Source: CAVXFB01 sp963760935
Lineage (GTDB): Bacteria; Planctomycetota; Planctomycetia; Pirellulales; Thermoguttaceae
DNA: 64,000 nt
Reading direction: 5' to 3'
NCBI GenBank assembly: GCA_963760935.1
Contig: CAVXFB010000003.1
Span: 806,001-870,000, forward strand
The notes under the pieces were generated by a model. That model was not told where the DNA came from and ran no database searches. It saw only the letters and a program-made list of their open reading frames with translations. Below, one piece after another: positions 16,335-27,308 of the stretch. Every line of letters starts with the position of its first letter. The stretch's first letter is position 1. A program made the translations under genes and the position numbers.

Positions 16335-19300
16335 TAGTATCGGTGACCGCCCGAATAGTCGGCAAAGCCTCGGGCCGATCTCATGTTATGCTGGCCGGTC
16401 ACATGATGGGCCGTAATCTGAGGGCCGAAGGGCTGATCGGTCTCGTCGGTGGCAGAGAATAGATGCTCCACGCTGGTTCGTCGGGTCAACTCGTAGGCCG
16501 CGAGAGCAAAAAGGTCGATGCGGTCAACGGCTGCCGGTCGAATTGCTGCCGCGTGGCGAATAGCCACCGGCCTGCGTGATGGAAGAGCGTCTTCGACTGG
16601 CTCGGCAGTCGTCACCGGTGCGGCTGGCACGATCGTCGCACTTCCATCATCGCCGGCAACTTGCGGCGCCGACAAATCGACAACGTTCAATGGGCTGCCA
16701 GCCGGGATCAGCAAGCCGATAGACTGGTTGTAGGTCGACAGCAGCTTGCTCAGATCGGCGAAATTGACCACGCCGTCGTAATTGAAGTCGCCGTCAGCCC
16801 ACACGCCGGGCTGATTGTATTTCGACAGCAACTTGCTCAAATCACTGAAGTTCACGCTGCCATCCAGGTTGGCGTCGCCATACACCGTGTAGGCAATGCT
16901 GATCGCGTGCGTGGTGGTATTATCGATCCAGCCCAAGCCGTACGTGGCGGTGGCAACCGAACTATGAATCTTGCCGTTGTTGATCAAGGTGTTGACCGTC
17001 GCTGCCGGGCTGGCTTCGCCGCTATAATCGAGAACGAGCATGCCACCCTTGATATCCGCGCCGGCGCCGGTGAGCACTGGGACCTGCGCGTTGGTGACGC
17101 CGTTGAGCTTTAATGTACCAGCCTCGACAGTTGTCACGCCGCCATAAGTGTTCGCGCTGCTGATGATGACCGTGCCGCTGCCTTGCTTCAGCACGGTGGT
17201 GCTGGTTCCAGCGATGCCCTTGACGCCCGTTACCACGAACTCATCGCTAGAGTTATTGAAAGTCACGCTGGTCGGAGTAACGTCTTCGGCGCTAATGTTT
17301 ACGATCGTCCCCGTGGCCGTATCATTGAAGACTACATCGACACCGTCGAAATAGTCGGCCGACGTGGAGTCGCTCGTCTTCATCCAGTTGCCGGATCCGA
17401 CGGCCGTACTCCAAGTCGAGCCGCCGACTCCCGTCCAGGTAACGTCGACGGGAACGCCGAACACCATGCCGCCGCCGCTATCGTCGAGCACGACGTAGTT
17501 TGCTCCCACCGAACCGGCGGCGCCGGCCAAACCACTGGCTACATACGTCCAAGTTCGTCCGTCGCTGGTAGCGACGCCGGCTCCCGCGGAAAACGCATCG
17601 AACAACGCGCTGGCGTCCTTGGCGTTGTACTTTGTGCCGGCCACGCCGGCGATTCCCAGGTTGTACAGGGCGCTGACCTGAGCCGAGTTGAGTCGCGTGC
17701 CCCAGACGCCGAAGTCGTCCATCGATCCCTGGCTACCGGCCGGGTTGACGTAGTCGCGGGAAACTCCCCAGGTGCTGAAGTCGCCAATGCCTGCGGTGGT
17801 CGTGAGGTTATCTTGCCCTTCAGTGGTCGTCAGCACAGTGCCATCCAGGTAAATCGTTGCGGTGCTGCCGCCGTTTATCGCAAGACTATAGGTCACCGTC
17901 ATCAGGTGCCAGGCCGAGCCGCCGTCGTCCCAAGCGGCGGTGCTGGCGCTGTAGGCGGCCATGTTGCTCCCGCCGTTGTTCTTGCTGTACCAATTCAAGG
18001 TGTTGGCCGAGAAATTTCCAAACGCGCCATGATTGATGGTGCTGGTGCCGTCGGAGGCAACGAAGAACATCGGATAGTTATTGCCTCCGCTCTGGATAAT
18101 CTTGATCCAAATACTTTCGGTGCCAATCAGGGCTCCACCGTCGGTAGCGTTGGGACGGGAGCCAGAGGCCTCGTTGAAGTACGACTGGTAGCTGGCCAGC
18201 GAGAGGCCGCCCGCGCCAATGAGTGCCGCGCCGCTGCTGCCGCTGACGGCGGAGCCTGCGACCGTACCGCCGGTCGGCGCGCCGCTGGCGATCTGACCGC
18301 CCACCGAATCATCAAACGTGTAGTCGCTCAATAACTGCACGGGTGCTCCGATTGGAGTGCCGCTAGCCGTGCCGCTATTGGCCGAATCGTTGGCGCCGCC
18401 AATCGTGGCGCGCACGCGGTAGTAGTACGTGGTGCCAAGGGTGAGGCCGGTCGACTGATACGTGGTGACGTTCGCGCCGACGGTGGCCGTCGTCAAGCCG
18501 CTGGTAAAACTGCTGTTAGTGGCCCGATCAATCTCGAAGCCCGTCTCGTGCGTGCTGGCGTCTGTCCAAGCCAGATCGATCCGACTGCCTGAAATGACTG
18601 TAGCGCCCAAGCCGGTGGGCGTGGCAGGATTGGAAGTGGCGTTGGCGGTATTGCTATTGGCCGAATCGTTGCTGCCGCCGATGGTCGACCGCACTCGGTA
18701 GTAATACGTCGTGCCTTCCGTCAGGCCGGACGACTGGTACGTGGTGACGTTGAAAGTCACTGTAGCGGTCGTTAGGCCGCTGGTGAAACCGCTGTTCGTG
18801 GCCCGGTCGATCTCGAAGCCAGTCTCGTCACCGCTGGTGTCCGTCCAACTCAGATTAATCTGGGTGGCAGAGGCAGCCGTGGCGCTGAGTCCCGTGGGCG
18901 CGGCAGGAGGAATGTTGCCGGCGATGGCGCTGGCCGTATTGCTGTTGGCCGAATCGGCGGTTCCACCGAGTGTCGCGCGCACGCGATAATAGTACTTCGT
19001 ACCCGAAGTCAGGCCCGTCGATTGGTACGTCGTGACGTTGGCCCCAACGGTAACTGTCGTCAATCCGCTGGTAAATGTGCTGTTGGTGGCGCGGTCGATC
19101 TCGAAACCGGTTTCACTGGAGCTCCGGTCGGTCCAGGCCAGATCAATTCGGCTGCTGGAGATAACCGTGGTCGCGAGACTGGTTGGAACGGCCGGGAGTA
19201 CGCCGGGAACGTCGAGCGCGGTCACCAGCAACACCCAGTCCGTGCCACCGGCGGAGTTGGTGCCCGTAAGATTCCACGAGCGCGTGGCGCCGCCGGCAAC

Positions 19301-20912
19301 CGAGCCGAGGGTTGTCATTGCTCCGTTGGTCGGATCGTACTTGACGACGTTAAAGTTGCCGCTATAGCCGCTGAGGTTGATGCGCGCCGCCGAATCGCCG
19401 GTCGCCGTGTACAAGACGTACTGACGTCCGGGTTCGGCCAGGAGATAGTCTCGTTTGCCGGTGCTCTGAATCTTCAACTCGTTATGGCTGGTCATCTTCC
19501 AGAATTCAACGCCCTTGGTAGTGAAGAAAGCGACCAACTTGCTGATGTCGCCGTATTCGCCCGGGGCGTCGGCCCACTCGCCAGTCTTGCAGGGAGTCCA
19601 TTGGGTCGCTCCGCTGCCGAACAGACGTATGTCGCCCATGCTTCCATAGCCCCCGGCGGCGGCGATGCCCCAGATTGTCTGCCGGCTCTTCGCCCGATCC
19701 ATGCCGACGCCGCTATCGTTGATATAGCCATATTCATCGTTGACCACCGGCATATCGTGGCCGAGATTTTGCACGATGCCTGCGTTGCCCCAGTCATCGC
19801 CAGTGGTGTAGCTATCACTGTTCCGCGGGCCATACTGAATGATGGCATGCGTCGGCCAACTTGTTCCAAAGTATTCGAAATCGATTCCAGTGTTTTGGTG
19901 GATGGACAACGGTCGCAAGCCCGCTGTGCTGCTCAACCACGGATCGCCACTTCGGACAATCGCACCCATGTCGTTGAAGTACGATTGCGTCATGCCTCCG
20001 TCTGCCCATTCGTTGGTCAAACACCAGATCACGTTGTCATAGGCCGAGTAGCGCGTCGTGATGTACGATGCGAAGCGCTCGTCCTGTGCCAGCGTGCCCG
20101 GCATCGTCGAGTTGGCATACGTGCTCAGGAGCATCAGGTCGGCCACCACCCCCTTGGAATCGAGGTATTGGACGACTTGGTCGAGCTTTTGCAGGTAAGC
20201 GAAGTTTAGGCCGTCGCGATTTGGGCTGTCTGCCGTGCCGGCATACGGCACGACGTCGGGATAGCCGTGGTCCACATTGTCAAGTCCGATAAAGCCGCCC
20301 TGGGCATAGGCCCGCAAGCGGATTTTATTCATCCCGTACGCTGCCGAATTGTCGACGGCCGTCTGCCAGTTGTCATTGACCATGGCATCCTGCATCAGGT
20401 CGTAATACGTCTGCCCCCACATGAAATAGGGCGTGCCGTCGTCATACGTGAAGCTATTGGTATAGCTAGGATTGATGCGCACGAAGCCGTGCTCACCGCT
20501 CAATGCCGCACTGACGACGATCTGGCCCGTGCCGTCGGTCGTGTTCACTACGTTGCTGAGGCTGGAGCCTGTCGAGGTTGTGTAGGTCCATGTGCCCTGA
20601 ACGGTAGGCGTGAAGCGGACGACGTAGTTGTTGCTCCCGTTCCAAAAACTCTTGACGCTCTGCGAGATGCCGCTTCCGGCCGGCCCTGTAAACGTAGCAG
20701 TGATAACCGCACTCGCGTCTACGTACGGATTGGCGGGGCCTGTGGCCGTAAAAACGATGTCTTGCGTCGACCACTGCGTCATGTTGATCGACAGCAAGGT
20801 CCGCTGCTCAAGTGGCTCGAACGTCGGATGAAAATGATTGGCCTTGCGCAGAAGACGATTGAGCCGACTTGCGGGAGCGCGAGCTTGCCGTCAACAGGGG
20901 TTTACCGAACAC
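16334..20912 (-). CDS. Giant secreted DUF5060/DUF4038 glycosidase-like protein with dockerin, copy A
   Basis: About 1,525 residues. Order: LEPR-type motif FEPLEQRTLLS; DUF5060 Ig-like domain (MTQWSTQDIVF...); DUF4038 TIM-barrel domain of the apiosidase/cellulase-like kind (YFMWGQTYYD, NKIRLRAYAQ, VIWCLTNEW with a likely catalytic Glu, VNDEYGY); a collagen-binding-like domain; three fibronectin III domains; a LamG/concanavalin-like domain; an autotransporter-type beta repeat (GSGTVIISSANTYGG); and a dockerin with two Ca-binding loops (DANLDGSVNFSDL, DFNYDGVVNFADL). It is probably an exported polysaccharide enzyme. The open frame begins at ATG 20797, but the sorting motif lies upstream in frame, and a GTG with an AAGGAG site at 20912 starts a homologous leader in another frame; one extra base near 20855 separates them. 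Confidence 0.88.
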
Positions 20913-20933
20913 GGGCACTCTCCTTGAGGTCAG

Positions 20934-23900
20934 CTATCTAATCACCTGAAAATTCCACACGTCGTCAGTCTGGTCGTTATCGCTGCTCACCGGAACGTGG
21001 TCTTCGTAACGGCGAGTTAGTTCGTAGGCCGCGAGTGCAAAAAGGTCGATGCGGTCAACGGCTGCCGGTCGAATTGCTGCCGCTTGGCGAATAGCCACCG
21101 GCCTGCGTGATGGAAGAGAGTCTTCGACCGGCGCGGCAGTCGTCACCGGCGCGGCAGGCACTATCGTCGCACTTCCATCATCGCCGGCAACTTGCGGCGC
21201 CGACAAATCGACAATGCTCGATGGGCTGGCAGCCGGGATCAGCAAGCCGATAGACTGGTTATAGGTCGATAGCAGCTTGCTCAGATCGGCAAAATCGATC
21301 ATTCCATCGTAATTGAAGTCGCCGTCAGCCCACACGCCGGCGTGGCCGTAATTCGACAGCAACTTGCTCAAATCCGTGAAGTTCACGCTGCCATCCAAAT
21401 TGGTGTCGCCGTACACCGTGTAGGCAATGCTGATCGTGTTCGTGGTGGTATTATCGATCCAGCCCAAGCCCTGCGTGGTGTCGGCAACCGAACTGTGGAT
21501 CTTGCCATTGTTGATCAAGGTGTTGACTGTCGCTGCCGGACTGGCTTCGCCGCTATAATCGAGGACGAGCATGCCGCCCTTGATATCCGCGCCGGCGCCG
21601 GTCAGCACCGGCGCCATGGCTTGCACGATGTCTTGCAATACCAGCTTGCCGGCTTCCACCGTGGTCATGCCGCCGTAGGTATTGGAGGTGTTGATGGTCA
21701 CTGTGCCGGCGCCTTGCTTCGTGACGGTTGTTGTAGCGCCGGCAATGCCCTTGGCGCCGGTAACGGTGTAGTTCTTGCTGGTATTGTTGAAGGTGATGGT
21801 CGAGGGAGTGACGTCTGCGCCGTCAATGAAAACGCTCGTACTGGTAGCCGTATCATTAAAAAGTACATTGACACCGTTGAAATAATCGGCCGACGTGGCG
21901 TCGCTAGTATTCTTCCAGTTGCCGGATCCGCCGACCGTACTCCAAGTCGATCCGCCGACTCCCGTCCACGTTACATCGACCGGTACGCCGAACTTCATTC
22001 CTGCTCCGCTACTGTTGAGCACGACATAGTTGCTGCCGACCGCGCCAACTGCGCCGACCAAGCCGCTGGTGACGTAGTACCAGTTGCGTCCATCGCTAGT
22101 GGTAGCGCCGACCCCGTACGCAAACGCGTCGTACAACGCGCTGGCGTCCACGCCGTTGTACTTTGTGCCCGCCACGCCGGCGATCCCCAAGTTATACAGG
22201 GCCTTGACTTGAGTCGCGCTGAGCCGTGTTCCCCAAACGGCGAAATCGTCCATCGATCCCTGGCTGCCCCAGGGGGCGTTGCCGCTGTGGTCGCGGGAAA
22301 CGCCCCATTCGTTGAATGCGCCGATGTTCGTGGTGCTGGCCAAATTGTCGTTCGTTTTGGTGGTCGCCAGCGCATTGCCATCCAAGTAGAACTGCGCCGT
22401 GCTGGCGCCGCCCGCGGCAATACTGTAGGTGACGGTCAATAGATGCCACGCCGCCCCGTTGTCATTCCAACCGCTGGCGGTGGCCGAGAACATCACCCAG
22501 CTGTTACTGCGGTTGTTCTTGGTGTACCAGTAGATCTTGCCGGTCGAGAAATCCACGTATGCGCCGTGGTTAATCGTATCGCTGCCGTCCGAGGCCACCC
22601 ATAGCATGGGATCGTTGATAGTGCCACTCTTCTTGATTTTGATCCAGATGCTTTCGGTGCCGGTTACCGCTCCGCCGTCAGTCGCGTTGGGGCGCGAACC
22701 AGAGGCCTCGTTGAAGTACGACTGGTAGCTAGCCAATGATAGTCCACCGGCGCCGATTAGGGCCGAGCCAGCAGCGCCGCTGAAAGCAGATCCTACCACC
22801 GTACCGCCCGTCGGCGCACCGCTGGCGATCTGTCCGCCATTGCTCGTGTCAAAGGTGTAGTCGCTCAGCAACTGCACGACCGGCACAAAGGTCGCGGCAT
22901 TTGCCGTATTGCTGTTAGTTGAATCGTTAGTGCCACCGATCGTCGAGCGAACGCGGTAGTAATACGTGGTGCCGGAGTTGAGGCCCGTCGACTGAAAAGT
23001 AGTGACGTTAGACGTGACGGTAACGGTCGTCAGGCCACTGGTAAACGTGCTATTCAGCGCCCGATCGATCTCAAAGCCGGTTTCGTTCGTGCTGTGGTCA
23101 GTCCAACTAAGATTGATCTGGCTGGAGGAGGCGGCCGCGGCAACTAGTCCGGTCGGGGCGGCAGGCGGAAGTGCGCCAGCGGTGGCGCTGGCCGTGTTGC
23201 TGTTGGCCGAATCGGTCGTGCCGCCAATCGTTGTGCGCACGCGATAATAGTACTTCGTACCCGAAGTCAGGCCCGTCGATTGGTACGTCGTGACGTTGGC
23301 CCCAACGGTAACTGTCGTCAATCCGCTGGTAAATGTGCTGTTCGTGGCTCGGTCGATCTCGAAGCCGGTTTCGCTGGAGCTACGGTCGGTCCATGCGAGG
23401 TCGATGCGACTGGTGGAGATGACCGTGGCGGCGAGACTTGCTGGAACGGCCGGGAGCACACCGGGGACGTCGAGCGCGGTCACCAGGAGCACCCAGTCGG
23501 CGCCGCCGGCGGAGTTGGTGCCCGTAAGATTCCACGTTCGCGTGGCGCCGCCGGCGACCGGACCGAGGTTCGTCATCGCTCCATTGGTCGGATCGAATTT
23601 GACGACGTTGAAGTTGCCACTATAACCGCTGAGGTTGATCTTGGCGGCCGAATCGCCTGCGGCCGTGTACAAAACATATTGGCGGCCGGGCTCGGCCAGC
23701 AGATAGTCGCGCGAGCCGCTGGTCGTCAGCTCGTTGTGGCTGGTCATCTTCCAATATTCGATGCCCTTGGTAGTGAAGAAGGTGATCAGCCGCTGGATGT
23801 CGGCGTATTGTGTTGCATCGTACCATTCGCCGGTGACTTCGGGTTGGCCGTGATTGTTGGGGGGAATGCGAAAATCGCCCACGCTTCCATATCCGCCCGC

Positions 23901-25175
23901 AGCGGCTATGCCCCAGATAATATTGCGGCTCACGGTACGCGTCTCGGCAGGTCCGCCGTTTTGGCTCGGTTCGCCAATGTAGCCATATTCATCATTCACC
24001 ACCGGCATGTTGTGGCCGAGGTTGTAGACGATGCCCGCATTACCCCATCCGTCGCCCGTATTGTAGGCGCCGTTGCGGAAGCCGTATTGGATGATGGCCT
24101 CCGTCGGCCAGCCAGTACCAAAGAACTGGAAATCAATCCCCGTGTTCTGATGTATCGACAAAGGCCGCAGCGCCGTGCTGTTGGACAACCAGGGATCGTT
24201 GCTGTGAATGATCCCGCCCATGCGGTTGAAGTCGCTCTGCGTTTGGGCGTTGGGCCCAGAACTGGCGACAGCCCACTCGTTTGCCAGACACCAAATAACA
24301 TTGTCATAGGCCGCATAACGGTTCACCACATAGTTGATGAAGCGGTCATTCTGAGTATCCGTGCCAAACTGGCGATTGTTGGAATAACCGGTCGTCACGA
24401 TCAGGTCGGCCACCATCCCCTTGGAATCCAGATACTGGACCACTTCATCCAGCTTGGTCCAAAACGAGAGATTCAAAGAGTCGCGGTTGGGGCTCGTCGA
24501 TGTGCCCGTGTACGGTTGGAAATCCGGATAGATGCTGAATTCAGCAGTACCATTGGGCGTTGTCGGCACCGTATAGGGATAAACCTCAAATCGCAGCTTG
24601 TTTATGCCGTAGGCGGCGGAAGCATCGATGGCCGACTTCCAGTCGTATCCGCCGGCGGCCAAATCCATCTCGTTGTAATAGCTCTGTCCCCACATAAAAT
24701 ATCGTGTGCCGTCATCCCAAATGAAACTTCCCGTATGCGAGGGATCGACTCGCAAGAAGCCGTGTTCGCCGCTGACGGCCGCACTGACGACGATCTGGCC
24801 CGTGCCGTCGGTCGTGTTCGTCAAGCCGGTGACAGTCGAGCCCGTCGTAGTGTATGTCCACGTCCCCGTGGTCGTTGGAGTGAAGCGAACCTTGAACGTG
24901 CTGCCGCCGTCCCAAAAGCCCTTGGCAACGATGTTCGACAGCCCGCTACCGGCAGGCGGTGTAAATGTCGCCTGGAGATAGCGCGAATCGGTATACCAGT
25001 TTGAGGAGGTGTTGGTCGTGGTAAAAACGATGTCCTGCGTGGACCACTGCGCCATATTGATCGACAGCAATGTCCGCTGCTCAAGTGGCTCGAACGTCGG
25101 ATGAAAACGCGTCACCCGGCTAGACGGTGACTTGCGTGAGCGAGAGCGGGCAGCGCGCAACGACCTGCGGAACAT
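20934..25175 (-). CDS. Giant secreted DUF5060/DUF4038 glycosidase-like protein with dockerin, copy B
   Basis: A 1,413-residue paralogue of copy A, lying immediately upstream of it in tandem. It starts MFRRSLRAARSRSRKS, a basic leader, then FHPTFEPLEQRTLLS, an LEPR-type planctomycete sorting motif. Domains: DUF5060 (about 40-135), DUF4038 (about 145-440, with MWGQSYYNE, VIWCLANEW and VNDEYGYIG), collagen-binding-like domain (about 470-560), two fibronectin III domains, LamG-like, beta-repeat (GAGTVTINTSNTYGG) and a type I dockerin. The ATG at 25175 is preferred to the TTG at 25178 because AAGGAG lies 7 bases upstream. Its last 90 codons are nearly identical to those of copy A, pointing to recent duplication or gene conversion. 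Copy A has one more fibronectin domain. Confidence 0.92.
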   Translation of the reverse strand: MFRRSLRAARSRSRKSPSSRVTRFHPTFEPLEQRTLLSINMAQWSTQDIVFTTTNTSSNWYTDSRYLQATFTPPAGSGLSNIVAKGFWDGGSTFKVRFTPTTTGTWTYTTTGSTVTGLTNTTDGTGQIVVSAAVSGEHGFLRVDPSHTGSFIWDDGTRYFMWGQSYYNEMDLAAGGYDWKSAIDASAAYGINKLRFEVYPYTVPTTPNGTAEFSIYPDFQPYTGTSTSPNRDSLNLSFWTKLDEVVQYLDSKGMVADLIVTTGYSNNRQFGTDTQNDRFINYVVNRYAAYDNVIWCLANEWAVASSGPNAQTQSDFNRMGGIIHSNDPWLSNSTALRPLSIHQNTGIDFQFFGTGWPTEAIIQYGFRNGAYNTGDGWGNAGIVYNLGHNMPVVNDEYGYIGEPSQNGGPAETRTVSRNIIWGIAAAGGYGSVGDFRIPPNNHGQPEVTGEWYDATQYADIQRLITFFTTKGIEYWKMTSHNELTTSGSRDYLLAEPGRQYVLYTAAGDSAAKINLSGYSGNFNVVKFDPTNGAMTNLGPVAGGATRTWNLTGTNSAGGADWVLLVTALDVPGVLPAVPASLAATVISTSRIDLAWTDRSSSETGFEIDRATNSTFTSGLTTVTVGANVTTYQSTGLTSGTKYYYRVRTTIGGTTDSANSNTASATAGALPPAAPTGLVAAAASSSQINLSWTDHSTNETGFEIDRALNSTFTSGLTTVTVTSNVTTFQSTGLNSGTTYYYRVRSTIGGTNDSTNSNTANAATFVPVVQLLSDYTFDTSNGGQIASGAPTGGTVVGSAFSGAAGSALIGAGGLSLASYQSYFNEASGSRPNATDGGAVTGTESIWIKIKKSGTINDPMLWVASDGSDTINHGAYVDFSTGKIYWYTKNNRSNSWVMFSATASGWNDNGAAWHLLTVTYSIAAGGASTAQFYLDGNALATTKTNDNLASTTNIGAFNEWGVSRDHSGNAPWGSQGSMDDFAVWGTRLSATQVKALYNLGIAGVAGTKYNGVDASALYDAFAYGVGATTSDGRNWYYVTSGLVGAVGAVGSNYVVLNSSGAGMKFGVPVDVTWTGVGGSTWSTVGGSGNWKNTSDATSADYFNGVNVLFNDTATSTSVFIDGADVTPSTITFNNTSKNYTVTGAKGIAGATTTVTKQGAGTVTINTSNTYGGMTTVEAGKLVLQDIVQAMAPVLTGAGADIKGGMLVLDYSGEASPAATVNTLINNGKIHSSVADTTQGLGWIDNTTTNTISIAYTVYGDTNLDGSVNFTDLSKLLSNYGHAGVWADGDFNYDGMIDFADLSKLLSTYNQSIGLLIPAASPSSIVDLSAPQVAGDDGSATIVPAAPVTTAAPVEDSLPSRRPVAIRQAAAIRPAAVDRIDLFALAAYELTRRYEDHVPVSSDNDQTDDVWNFQVIR

Positions 25176-25178
25176 CAA

Positions 25179-25860
25179 GGAACTCCTTCAATCACCTAGT
25201 AAAATCCAACTCGCTACGTCTGGTTCAACGGACTCACCTAGTCAACATCTTCGCTTCTAGAAACTTACAGAACTTGATCTAACATCTGCCTAATGCGACA
25301 CGCCGAGAGATTCGTTCTCGCGTGCGACCTCGCATCGCATACGTTGCTATGATCGTGACTTGGTCGTGGTGCCGATCGTTGTGACGAACTGATCACGCAG
25401 CGGTCGGATGTCTTCGCAAGGTATAATTCGCTCGACGCCTCGGTTCGCGACGGAATGCCTGTGCGCAGTCCGGCTCGCCATCGGCAACGTAGAAGCCTCT
25501 TGCCTTCCCCTTAAAACACTCTGTCCCGCATCCTGCACTTGACTCGATCCGCGGCGACGACTCCGCCAGCAGCGGCCAAACGCACGGCTCCCGTTTCGAG
25601 TGGCTAGCGGCCGGTTCTAGCCCCCTATATGTGCGTGCCTCAGACCGCACAATCATCGCCCGCGAACCATACCTCGCAGTATAATTCTGTTTTGCAAAAA
25701 TGGCAACAATAATTGACAATTGTGGCAATAATCGGGCTGGCAATTAGCCGAAGCGGGGCGAAGCCGGATAGAGCAGCGCGAAAGGGCCGTTGAAGCGCTG
25801 GATTATCGCCAGCACACGGCGGAAATCCGGCCGATCGCATCCCGAAGCGGCTGTCTTGCC
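25179..25860. other. Intergenic region
   Basis: Nearly 700 bases between the leftward glycosidase-like gene and the phosphodiesterase. Small minus-strand frames (such as 25393-25743) lack any recognisable family and ribosome binding sites. An AT-rich patch with repeated 'ggcaataat'-like words lies near 25690-25745. I see no RNA gene or clear terminator. Confidence 0.4.
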
Positions 25861-26337
25861 CTATAGCAGGACCTTTGCCACTTGCAGCGACGGCAAATCG
25901 ACCACGGCCAAAGAGGGGTGGCTCGTTCGCCAGAGCGCGCCGGGGTTAAGCACCAGCGTCGGGCCGTCACTGTGTTCCGAGTAGACGTGCGAATGCCCGT
26001 GGCATACGAGGTCCCACTGGCCCGATCGGATGGTCTCGCGCAGCAGTCTTACGTCGTGGCCGTGGAGAAAGGCGATACGTCGCCCTTCGAGCTCCAGCGT
26101 GCCGAGCCGCTCGTGTAGCCGATGCTCTGGCGCGGTCATTATGCCGCGAAGGCGCGCGAGATCGTCGACGTTGCCAGGCACGAAGTGCGCCGGCAGGCCG
26201 CGGAATACGGGAACGACCGCCGAGCCGACGTCGCCACAATGGATCATCATGCTCACGTCGTGGGCCCGTAAGGCGTCGACGGCCTCTTGGGCTGACGTAA
26301 CGTCACCGTGTGTATCGCTTAGCACGCCGAGTTTCAT
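25861..26337 (-). CDS. YfcE/MJ0936-family metallophosphodiesterase
   Basis: A 158-residue calcineurin-like phosphoesterase of the small YfcE/MJ0936 type, which hydrolyses phosphodiesters using two metal ions. All metal-binding motifs are visible: SDTHGD, HCGDVG, GNVDD, HGHDV and GHSHV. The ATG at 26337 begins MKLGVLSDTHGD, the standard family N-terminus; a longer frame adds eight basic residues and is less likely. The ending is short with no extra domain. It is divergent from the plsC-like gene. Confidence 0.92.
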   Translation of the reverse strand: MKLGVLSDTHGDVTSAQEAVDALRAHDVSMMIHCGDVGSAVVPVFRGLPAHFVPGNVDDLARLRGIMTAPEHRLHERLGTLELEGRRIAFLHGHDVRLLRETIRSGQWDLVCHGHSHVYSEHSDGPTLVLNPGALWRTSHPSLAVVDLPSLQVAKVLL

Positions 26338-26448
26338 GCGCTGACGCCTATGTGAATGCACGTCCCCACCGTCAACTCCGGTGGCACCTAGCCACTGGCG
26401 GCGAAAAGCACAGCCTAGTAGAGTAGCAATATCTCATTTGCGAGAATC

Positions 26449-27240
26449 ATGTTGTCAGCCGATGTCCGTGATATTTTGGCGATTGGCACCCTTGCCTTGG
26501 CGGCAGCAGGACTTACCGTGTGGATCACGGTACGCCTGCGGCGTCCGCCGCTTTCGCCTGCACAATGGCTCCTGTTCGGCTTGAACTACATTATCGTTCG
26601 CATACTGTGGCGAACACAAATCAAAGGCAGTTTTCCATTTCCGCCGGGCCACGGAGCCGTGCTGGTCTGCAACCACCGCTGCCCCGTCGATCCGTCGTTC
26701 GTCGAGCTCGCCGTCCCTCGCGTGATCCATTGGATGGTAGCCAAGGAGTACTGCGAGCATCCGGCGTTCCGCCGATTACTTGCCACCTGCGAGGTGATTC
26801 CGGTCCGCCGTGGCGGGATCGATATGGGTGCCATGCGTTCCGCGATTCGCTTGCTCCAAAGCGGCGAACTCGTCGGTGTGTTTCCGGAGGGACGAATTAA
26901 TACTACCAACGACTTGCTGCTCCCCTTTCACCCGGGCGCGGCATTGATGGCCCTGAAAGCCAAGGCTCCACTGGTTCCCCTCTATATCCAGGGCGCGCCG
27001 TACGACGGCACCACGCTGGGCTGCCTTTTCATGCCGGCTTCGGTTCGGGTGCAGATTGGGCCGCCGATCGATCTTTCCGATGCCTGCGGCGACGAGGACG
27101 AGCAGACGCTGCTTCCAGAAGCCACGCGCCGATTGGCACGCGCGATCGCACGCCTCGCCAACCATCCCGGGTTTCAACCAAAAATCGCCGGCCGCGCCAG
27201 CCGCGCCGGGAACGGAGACCGGTCCGCCGTTTCGGCCTAA
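26449..27240 (+). CDS. 1-acyl-sn-glycerol-3-phosphate acyltransferase-like protein
   Basis: A 263-residue PlsC-family acyltransferase that would add an acyl chain to lysophosphatidic acid in the inner membrane. One N-terminal membrane helix (about residues 5-27) precedes the acyltransferase domain. The catalytic HX4D block appears as NHRCPVD (about 74-80) and the glycerol-phosphate-binding block as FPEGRIN (about 146-152); VPLYIQGAPY is the late conserved strand. The start is an ATG with weak upstream complementarity. It is the only PlsC-type enzyme in the window, distinct from the two DUF374 proteins. Confidence 0.9.
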   Translation: MLSADVRDILAIGTLALAAAGLTVWITVRLRRPPLSPAQWLLFGLNYIIVRILWRTQIKGSFPFPPGHGAVLVCNHRCPVDPSFVELAVPRVIHWMVAKEYCEHPAFRRLLATCEVIPVRRGGIDMGAMRSAIRLLQSGELVGVFPEGRINTTNDLLLPFHPGAALMALKAKAPLVPLYIQGAPYDGTTLGCLFMPASVRVQIGPPIDLSDACGDEDEQTLLPEATRRLARAIARLANHPGFQPKIAGRASRAGNGDRSAVSA

Positions 27241-27308
27241 CGCATGCGTGCCAAGGGGAGTTTCAAGCTGAATAACGGACCAATCGCGTGCCTGTTCGGA
27301 ACCCAACC

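Noticed and set aside
18340..19200. Regularly spaced similar blocks resembling a repeat array
   Set aside because: These are the codons of consecutive fibronectin III domains, not CRISPR or satellite DNA.
17183..25004. Several long + strand frames over the giant glycosidase genes
   Set aside because: They are antisense shadows that repeat because the genes are paralogues; no domain is visible.
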